Assembly: GCA_021292165.1 (NCBI GenBank) | Contig: CM037877.1 | Location: forward strand, 112,615,289 to 112,679,288 | DNA from: Shinisaurus crocodilurus | Lineage: Eukaryota > Chordata > Lepidosauria > Squamata > Shinisauridae | Direction: 5' to 3' | Length of the DNA stretch: 64,000 nucleotides | Shown here: one piece after another, positions 48,301 through 58,600 of the stretch | Position numbering within the stretch: the stretch's first letter is position 1 | Layout: each line of letters begins with the position of its first letter | The notes under the pieces: model-generated | Seen by the model: the letters and a program-made list of their open reading frames with translations, nothing else | What the model was told of the DNA's origin: nothing | The model's database searches: none | Program-made: the position numbers and the translations under genes

Positions 48301-51300
48301 TAAAGTTGCCTAGAGTCATTGGGATGGAGTGAGATATAAACTGAATAAATAAAAAGAATAATGAATTTTCAAACAAAAACCATGCTAATCTATAAATTAG
48401 CTTGGGTTCCAATACAGGAGAGGGGCAACATATCCATCATGGTCAAACCAGTTCAAATGGTAATCTAATTTTGTTACATTGTAGGAACTGATTAAAGCAG
48501 ACCCAGAATGGAAAAGGAAACGGAGAGAGCCAGAACAGAAAATGGATCCCCTTTCCAGTTTTATATGGAAAGGAAGACTCCCACTAAGATAAGCAAAACA
48601 GCAATGGTCAAGAGCCAACTGAGGAAAGACTGCTCCTGCACCACAAAAAGAATGAAAGAGACACTCGTGAACTTCTTCCCTGTGTTACGATGGCTGCCCA
48701 AATACAACTGCAAAGAATACTTCTGGGGGGACATTATGTCTGGCCTGGTCATTGGGATCATTTTAGTTCCTCAAGCAATAGCCTACTCACTGCTAGCAGG
48801 TCTGAAGCCCATTTACAGCCTCTACACATCCTTCTTTGCCAATATCATCTACTTTCTTATGGGCACCTCCCGACATGTCTCAGTGGGCATTTTCAGCTTA
48901 TTAAGCTTAATGGTTGGACAGGTTGTGGACAGAGAACTGCTCTTGGCAGGGTTTGACCTCAGTGATGATGCTCAGGAAGCCATGGATGGCAGAGGCCCTT
49001 TGAATGTCACCGTCTACAATTTTACCGTTGGCATACTGAGTGCTGAATGTGGGAAAGATTGCTATGCCATTGGGATAGCTACGGCGTTGACCTTCTTGGC
49101 TGGGGTTTATCAGGTAACATCTTCCTCTACCCTTTTGGTTACATATTTCCAATTTATCTATTATCTATTTGTTTATGTAAAATTCTTCATATCTCCCTTA
49201 TAAAACAGAAATTTCTCCAAAGCGGCAGACAAAAATCAGAATAAACACCACATTTAAATTAAACTATCAAAGGGAGTAAAAACACAGCAGAAATCATTGA
49301 TTAAAAGGCTTCCAGAATAAAAAGGTTGCATCCAACATTATGTGAATGGATGCCCATTCATGCAACAGGAGTTTCCCTCCTGCCCCGCCACCTTGCAGCC
49401 ACCTGCATGCCCCCAAAACTGTTCCAGAGTCCCCTAACCTTCAGATCAGATGGGGGGGCACAAAGGGAGGGGGGAATCTGTTCCACTACTGGTTACACAC
49501 AATTGAATAAAACCTGGGGTTTCCAGAATCCAACTAAAAATGGGAGGGGGGGGCTTGGTGGATCTCCCCAAGCAGGAAATTCAGTTTGATCTAGACAATG
49601 TTACATATAAAGAAAACCAAGAAAGAAAGGGGTCTTTTTTCATTATTATTCATTCAATTTTAGAAAAGCGAGAGACAAGGGTAACAACAAACAGAAAGTG
49701 GCAGAATGGGAAAGGCACAGGGCTTTACCTATATAAAGCCTACACATGGTGAGAGATTGGGGTTGCACCTTCTTCACCTTGCCTCCCTTCTGATATTTGC
49801 TGGATCTCACACTGGTATATAGGCTTACACCTGGGCCTAGGGATAACTACAGTGTGGATTTGGCCTCTGCACATAAATCTCTATTCCAATGCAACATCCA
49901 ACACAAGGACATCAGGCAGGTTCAAAACCGGGGCATCCTTAGGATGAGTTACTTGAATGGCAGGACATTTCTGAAGGGAGAGAGAGACCTGCTATACTTT
50001 TTTCTTCGTTACTTTTAAAAAAACTATTAGATGTGGAGATATGAAGATAAACACTCATCCCGCTTACATTTAAATTTGCTAATATCAGATGGTCTGGAAG
50101 AGCTCTCGACTTGCCATCTCAGCTTGCTTGGAGAGCTGCATCTTTATTTTCTGTACAAGAAAAATATAAAGGAATAGAAGAAATTCTAGGAAGCCACAAA
50201 GGCAGAGGCAACCTCCTACGGCTAGCTGAAGCACACTTATATTCCACTCTTACTCTTGTGCTTGCTTTTCTTACAGGTTCTTATGGGAATTTTTCGCCTC
50301 GGCTTTGTGTCGATGTACCTTTCCGAGCCTGTGCTGGACTGGCTTTGCAACGGGGGCTTCGCTAACCATTTTGACCGCGCAAGTGAAGTACCTCATTGGA
50401 ATAAGAATCCCTCGTGCCCAGGGATATGGGATCTTAATCACGACCTGGGTTAACATTTTCCACAACATTTCCCAGACCAATATCTGCGACGTGATTACGA
50501 GTGCCATCTGCATCGCTGTGCTAGTGACTGCCAAGGAACTGGGCGACAGATATAAGCATAAGCTCAAGGTCCCCCTTCCGACAGAGCTGGTGGTGATTGT
50601 GATGGCCACACTGGTTTCCCATTATGGGAAGCTGAATGAGGTTTATGCCTCCAGCGTGTCAGGGGACATTCCCACCGGATTCATCCCTCCCCAAGTGCCC
50701 AGCTTTAGCCTAATGCAGAGAGTTGCCGTCGATGCTCTGCCACTCGCCATTGTTGGCTTTGCCTTCACGGTCTCACTCTCAGAAATGTTTGCCAAGAAGT
50801 ATGCCTACACGGTCAAGGCCAATCAGGAAATGTTTGCCATTGGCTTCTGCAACATCATTCCGGCTTTCTTCCACTGCTTTGCCACCAGCGCAGCTCTGGC
50901 CAAGAGTCTGGTCAAAGCATCGACAGGCTGCCAGACCCAGGTGTCCAGTCTGGTGAGTGCTATGGTGGTGCTTCTGGTGCTGCTGTTCTTTGCGCCCCTC
51001 TTTTTCAGCTTGCAGAAGTGTGTGTTGGCCTGCATCATCATCGTCAGCCTAAGGGGAGCCCTTCGGAAATTCAAAGACATCCCCCAGCGCTTCCGCCTAG
51101 ACAAAACGGATGCGCTGGTGTGGTGCGTCACCATGCTCTCGTCCGCCTTGATCAGCACTGAAATGGGGCTCCTGGTGGGGGTTGTGTTTTCAGTCCTGTG
51201 CATTGTTGGCCGCACCCAGCGCCCCCATGCGGCCTTGCTAGGGCAAATCGGGAACACTGCCTTCTACGAAGACGACGAGCGGTACAAAAACCTTCTGCCC

Positions 51301-54300
51301 GTTCCAAAGATCAAAATCTTCCGCTTTGAAGCGCCACTTTATTATGCAAATAAGGACTTTTTCCTGAAGCGCCTCCATGACAGGACAGGGCTGGACCCTG
51401 CTGTGATAATGGCCAAGAGGAAAGGGCAACAGAGTCTTGAGAGGGGAGACACAACTTCATGCCTGGTCACTAAACATAGCGACTGTCAGGCCATCATCAT
51501 AGACTGCTCTTCCATCCCATTTCTGGACACAGCTGGTGTGAGCACCTTAAAAGAAACACTCAAAGATCATCAGGAACTGAAGATCATTTTTCTTCTGGCT
51601 TGCTGCAACCCCTCCGTGATAGCTTCCCTGGAAAGAGGGGGCTACTTGGGGAGTGCAAACAAAGACATGCATGAGTTGCTGTTTCATAGCATACACAGTG
51701 CTGTCCAGTTTGTAAGAGAGAGGGAGATTACAGGAGATGAATCTGCTGTATAGTCCAAGGTATAGTCAAATTATGCCCCAGTGCCTGGCAGTTGTTCTTA
51801 CATTCCCTGCATCGAGATTGCAGTCTTCAACATGTCCAGATCTGGGACACTCCTTGGACCCCAACTGGCAACGTGGGATCCACTTCCAAAGTGTTTTAAC
51901 TTTTATGGATACTTAGTAGTACAAATACAACACAAGATAATTTAAAATCTAGGTCAGGTCCAATGTACAATACACATAGACCCAGTTCAGACATAACACT
52001 AAAGGCACAATCCTATGCATGCTTAGACAGAAAAAAGTCCTACAACTCTCAGCATTCCCCAGCTAGCATAGCTGGCTGGGGTATGCTGGGAGTTGTAGGA
52101 CTTTTTTCTGTCTGTTGCCGGCACAAAAAAACAGTGCCTCTCCGGCAAAGTGTGATTCGTGCCTCAGTGTGCCTTGCCCAATAAACACACTGAGTTGGAG
52201 AAGGGAAACCAACTTTATTTGAGGCCTCAAGTAGGCTCTAGGAGTCTGGGACACAAATCAAGAGCCCCGTTTCAAGTTCTTCTTGGATCTTTTATACAAC
52301 ATGGGATCAGATACAGGATTGCATCACATACAGTCATATTACATACAGTTGCGTAGAAAAACATTCTTATGACCTCTTTCACATACATTCAACGACTTCC
52401 TCTATCCTTCTTTGCAACATACGTACATTTCTTTCTGTTCCTTTCTAAAGTACAACTCTATTTTGTTCTTTCTCTCAGGACAAACATCAGGCTGACGCTT
52501 GCATTTCCCCCCCACTTCCCCCTTGCCTCCGCCTTTCTACTTACTGCACACACATTCCTTTTGCAATTCTCTTATCCGTGTCCTTTGACATTCTCTGCCT
52601 TTCTCCGGCCTTTTCCCTCCCTTTCCATTTACTGCAGCTGTAAACAAAGCAGCTTGCAACCTTACTTTTTCTTTCTTACATCTCAATCCACATACACTTT
52701 GCAACTTTAGCAAGCAGTTTCACAGAACAGCAAGAAAGCAAGAATGCAAGATTCTCTAGTCAGGCCTAACTAAACATTAGAACAGGGGTACAAATTCACA
52801 TGGTCTCCAACATGTCTAAGTATGCATAGGATTGTGCCCTAAATTTGTGTTTAATTTTACAAGAACCTGCAGTGGCAAGACCCCAGGCTTGTATGTTCCC
52901 CCACCCCTCCTTTCCATGCAAGGGGAGGGGATTGAAAGCTTCCATCTTCAATTCTGAACAAACCACAGTTTCCTGTTATGTTCAGGACTCGGGAAACACT
53001 GGTTTATTCGAAGCATTAGTTCAAACATATCAGGATCCAAGTGTGGTTTCAGTTTCTAGTTTAACTCACCATGACTCATTCTCATAACACTAAACCAGGG
53101 GTGTTGAACCTGAGCCCTGTAAGCCAAATCCAGTCTACTTGGGGGGCCCTTCTGCTCCACCTGGCTTTTCCTCATTTCCTGCCTTCTAAAAGGTCAAAAT
53201 GCCTCTCCTAAGGCTTAGTTACTGACAATGGCCAGGTTCGCACAATCATCGGGTAAAGAAGCCATGCTGGCTTCTTTTCCCCGCCCCTGCATGTGCCAGA
53301 TGTGCGCTATGTGATTGGCTTAATAACCCTTGTGGCGCACGGCTTCCCATGTCATCCAAACCCAGCAAGGTGCGCAACGGGTGGCTTCGAAACCACCCCA
53401 GAACCCATGGCTTGTTGTAAGGTTCTGGGGTAGTTTCAAAGCCACCTCCCACCGCGCACCTCGCCGGGTTTGGACAACATGGCAAGCCGCGCACCGTGAG
53501 GGTAATTAGGCAAATCGTGCGGCAGCAGGGAAAAGAAGCCACCATGGCTGCTTTTCCCGATAATCCTGCAAACCTGGCCTATAAGTGCTTCAAGCTAAAA
53601 TACACAGATATTTTTGCCCCTGACCCTGCCCAGCACTGGAATGCAGCCTGAGGCTGAGAGCTTCTCTGAAATTGAATTCAGCCTTCAGGCTGAAAGAGGT
53701 TTGACATCCCTGCTCTAAACCATTATTTACTATTACATCTGACCCAGGCCAGAGTGTCCCTGTTCTCTTACTAGAAAATCATTACCTTTTTTTTTTTTTT
53801 AAGGAAGACCAGGAGGTGCCCATTTTAACCTTTATCTCTTCAAGATTTCATTCAGGCAAGGGATTATATTAAAAAGGCTCATTTGCAAGTCTGTTTCTTG
53901 CTTTTGTTTTGAGGGCAATCAATTGCTGAGAAATTCTGCTCAAAGGGGGCAGGGTTTATCAAACAGCAGCAGAGAGACCATAGCTTTACTTGCTTATGCT
54001 GGGTAGTCTTTTCTCCCTGAGCTACAAAAGCCTGAGCTGCAGAAAATGGACATTTTAAACATGTGCCTCTTCAAGCAGAGCAGGCCCCAAGGCATGTTGA
54101 GGTAAGAGACAAAAATCCAAATGATGCTCACTCACTCCTGCTGTGGTGTGCGCACAGAAGATAACTGAAACCAAATGAATACACTTGGTCTTACCAATGC
54201 AACAGTACCCAACTAGCATGATTAACAAGTAGTAATATCCTAGTCCCCACATCTGCCTCTTTTATGCATGCCTATGGATGAAATGAGGATTTTATTCTGC

Positions 54301-55636
54301 AAAATAATGAACGAGGAGGGGTATAAGTATTCCAGTTCAACAGATTGTGCCCCACCATATTTGGAGCACCTAAGGAACCACAATATATATAAAAATAATT
54401 TCTGGAGCATTTGAGACAATTGCAGAGAAGAGAACTCTCATTGAAATAATCTTGAAATAATTAGAACTAGAGGGAAACGTGTAAAATCGTCATATTTTAG
54501 GGTGCAATCCAATGCATGTTTTGACAGAAAAAGGTCCTACAACTCCCAGGATTTCCTAGCCAGCTATGGTGGCTGGAGGATGTTGGCAGCTGTAGGACAT
54601 TTTTTCTGTCTAAACATGCATAGGATTTGCACCCTAAATCTAATTTTTGAAAACAAAAAAAGATAATTACACTTTGATTTTAGGGGGGAAAGCAGCACCG
54701 AGCTCTGAAATATGTGGTTCATCTCTGCTGAACCATTCCATTGCATCCTATCCCCAAAAGTCCCTCTGAGCATGGGCAAAGTGCCTTCTCCTCACTACCA
54801 AGTTACTGCAGCCTATACAATGAAGAACCAGGACAGACAGTACAATAAAGGAGAAATAGTACAGCTTGAACCTCAGTACTTCTTTGTAGAAATGAAATCC
54901 TTGATCAGAAGGGGTTAAATGCCTGCAATTCACTCTCTCTCCAGTGATGACTTCTTTTTTTTTACATTCTGCCCTTAGTCAATATTCAAGTCGGCTCCAC
55001 TGTGCTTTGCCCACTACCCTCCTTTTACTGGTCCCAACCCTTCTCTCTAGTTTCTTGCAGCATTCATATGAAGTATTACTTAATCCCACTTGTGGGCATT
55101 TACAAAACACAGACGTATCCTTCAACAATGGATTATCAGGGACGTTGAGGCACCCCTCCCCATAGCAGTCTCACTCACACTCCACAGAAACGGTACTTTC
55201 ATATTTTTTTTCTTTAGCCAAAGCCAAAATGGGGGGAAACCCCCCACTTTTATTTCTGCTTCCCACAATCTGTTTCCCCCCCAGGCCTTCACATCACTGC
55301 TGATCCATTCCACTGCATCCTCCTATCTGCATTTCTTCCCCTCCCCCACTCTATCGTCTTTTCACAACTACAAATTATTAAAGTCACATGCACAAACGAT
55401 TACAAAGTGTCCCATTCTGGTACTTTTATTTCCCTCCATAGCTATATTTTCAACTGCAGATGGAGGAAACCTCTCTGATAAAGAGAAGGGGCTGCAACAG
55501 AAATCCCTGACCAAGTTGAATGTGCAAGTTAGCAAACTGGTACCTCCTCTGAAAAAGACTGTGGGTGCATGCACACATACACTCAAGAACAGACTCTCTA
55601 AGCTGATCCTTCCTGATGCTCACAGAAATTGCTGCT

Positions 55637-55672
<36 letters not shown>

Positions 55673-58600
55673 TAGCAGCAGTTCCACCACTCAGCTGAAA
55701 TTGGATCACCAACTGAAGACCTCTGGATTGGAACATATAATAGCTTCTTCACATGAGGCCTAGAGAAGATGGAGCACAGGACAGAAACAGCTAGTCTCTC
55801 ATTTCCATTTCTAACTACTGATTCAGGGGAGATGAGGGGACATAACTGATTTACTATGTAGTCCAGGGATGTTGAACCCCTTTCAGCTCAAGGGTCATTT
55901 TTTTTTATTTTGGAGAAGCTCTAGGGGGCCAGGCCACATTCCAGTGCTAGGGCTGAAGACAGAAAGGGCAGGGCCAAAGACAAAGGGGTGAACCCAAAAA
56001 ATACCAACATATTTTCGTTTAAAGCTCTTACTGCCAGTAAATACCATAAGTCTTAGGAGAGGCATTTCAACCTGGAGGGCCATATTGGGACCCCAGGCGG
56101 GCCGAATTTGACCCCCAAGCCTGAGCTCCTGCAATTTTGACGTAGTCCTTAACTACCTCTTGAAAAATGTACATGGAAACTCCACAGAACAATCTGCACG
56201 AATTTACCAACGCGCTCACTGGCTTGTTAGTAGTGAGCAGGTCTTTTATTTTGGAGAGCACATTTGAGCCCCTGGCAGTGTCTCACTTTGGGTTGGGGCA
56301 GATGCCACGTCTCCAAACCTCATCCTGGGCTTCGGAGGCGGTGAGCTGTCTCACTGCTTCCATGTTCCTCCGAAGCTCAGTGCGAAGTCAGGGACAAGCC
56401 CTGCCTACCTATCTCCCGAGCCTGGAAGCTGGGAGAAGGGTGGGTGCTACCAAGGCTGGCAAAAATTTGTGGACTCCGAACAGGCCTGTGGCTCACGCTG
56501 GCTCAGCTTGTCTGAGTGTGGAAAGCTAAGCAGGGTCAGGCCTGGTTATTACTTGGATGGGAGACCCCTCCTCTAGTTTCCTGCATTGAGCAGGGGTTGG
56601 ACTCGATAGCCTTATAGGCCCCTTCCAACTCTATAATCTATCAAATCTATGAAACAATCTGTATGTGTATGTTCTACCTGCCTTGTACAAGCCGCTGAAA
56701 AGCCTTCTCACTGACTTAGCAGCACCTCTCCAGGCCAGACCAGGCTGGGGTCGTAGGGCAGCTGTACCTGAATTTAGAACTGTAGTGCGTGTTCTCCAAC
56801 CCAGAGTCTCCGAGGTCAGTTGCTGGAGCTGGAACTTGAGGTGAAGCCTGAAGGGCAGCCAGCAGATGGCACAGCTCTGTTGACCAGGTGAGGGCAGAAG
56901 AAGGCCAGGCCTCTAGTATTTCTATCATACCTGGCCAATACCAAGGGCTGATGCACCACATTAGTGCTTGACGAGAGCTCCAAAGTCTAAGAACACACAG
57001 CCCCAGGAAGCTTACTAACTTCCAGCACCAGCTGTGGCAGCCCTGACAGGGCCTTCATAGACACTTAATCAGGGGCACATAGGGTGCATCCAGTCAATGC
57101 TTTTATTGTGCTACCACCCTGCCTCGTTCATGGAAGTTTATGGGGGTCATCTGCTTGTAACCCTCCCGTGTTTCCCTGACACTTGTGCCGTCTTTTTCTT
57201 TATCGCAGAAAGTCTGTTAAGGAAGAAAAGACGGAACAGCTCCACGGTGCCTTCTGGTTACTAGCACAACGAGCCCTCCCTCTGGAAGCACTCACAGTTG
57301 TTATCAAGAAGAAACACTGTGTCTGCTCCTAAAAGGGTGGGTACATATATGACATGGTGGGGAGCCTGTGCCACTCCAGATGTTGTTAGGACTCCAACTC
57401 CCATCAGCCCCAGCCAGAATGGACAATGTTCAGGCATAATGCAAGTTGTAGTACTACAGTGTCTGGAAGGCCATGGATTCCCCACTCATGATATATAGAA
57501 ATGTACAAAGCTGGGTGCCTTTTGTTCCATGGATGCAACGTGGTCCAGTTCCTGACTCTGAGTGAGGTTCTCTTCAGAATGTGAGGATATCAGAGCACTG
57601 CCTGAAGCACAACTCTGTAAACCCGTAACAGAGCAACACTTTCATCTGCCAATGAAATAAATTGATGGGGGGAACATCTCAAGCATATTCTCTATGCTCA
57701 AAAGTTTCTTCCAAACATTCAGAACTGTATTATGGATGCTGATGGATTTGGGATTATAGAATTAAAAAACAGGCACTGAATGTTGTCAAACTGATACTAA
57801 CATAATTGCCTTATCATTCATTGAGATTTAAGGGTGTTTTTTAAAAAAAAAAATCTATCAGTGTAACATTTCGAAAGCAAAAACTGAAAAGCTTCAGATT
57901 TCAAAACAGTAGAATTTGCATTATGAAATGTTGTACTGTCTCCCTGTGCATGTCTCATCAGGTCCCAATAATAGTTCCTGCCTGACCATTTTTGACTTCA
58001 TAAACACAAGTAAACACACAGTTTTAGTTGAGGGGCTCTAGACCCTCATGGTGTGAGGCCCTCACAGCTGAAGTCACACCTTGAGGGACATGGCTGTGTG
58101 CCTTAATTGCTCAAACCCTGGGCCCTAGAATATGACCAACATTTCCCTGTGTCTGCGCCCTGAGGGCGATTAATAAGATTGGGCAAAGACAGATACATTT
58201 CAGGGAACCTTGTCTCCTAATCTTTATACTGATACGCTTCCATGACACATAGTAGAGAACCCTTGAAAAATGGGGATGGGACTCCAAATTTTTCACGAGT
58301 TCTATACTGCATGATACCAGGGATGGGGACTCGGGACTTCAGGACTCGACTCGTGAGTCGGACTGAGTCCCCCCTCTGACTCGAGTCCCAATATTTTTAA
58401 TGGGACTCGAGACTCGACTCGGGACTCGAGAGCAAGGACTCTTCAACATCCCTGGGCTGTGCCAGAAGGAGTGGAGAGAAGTGCGATCGCCAGTGAAGAT
58501 TTTATTTTTTAAAATGATTTTCCTAAAATGCAACCTTTCAGATATTTTGGGTTTGGCTGCCTCTGCCTTCCTGCTTTGGGGTTCCCTGCCTCCTCTGCCT

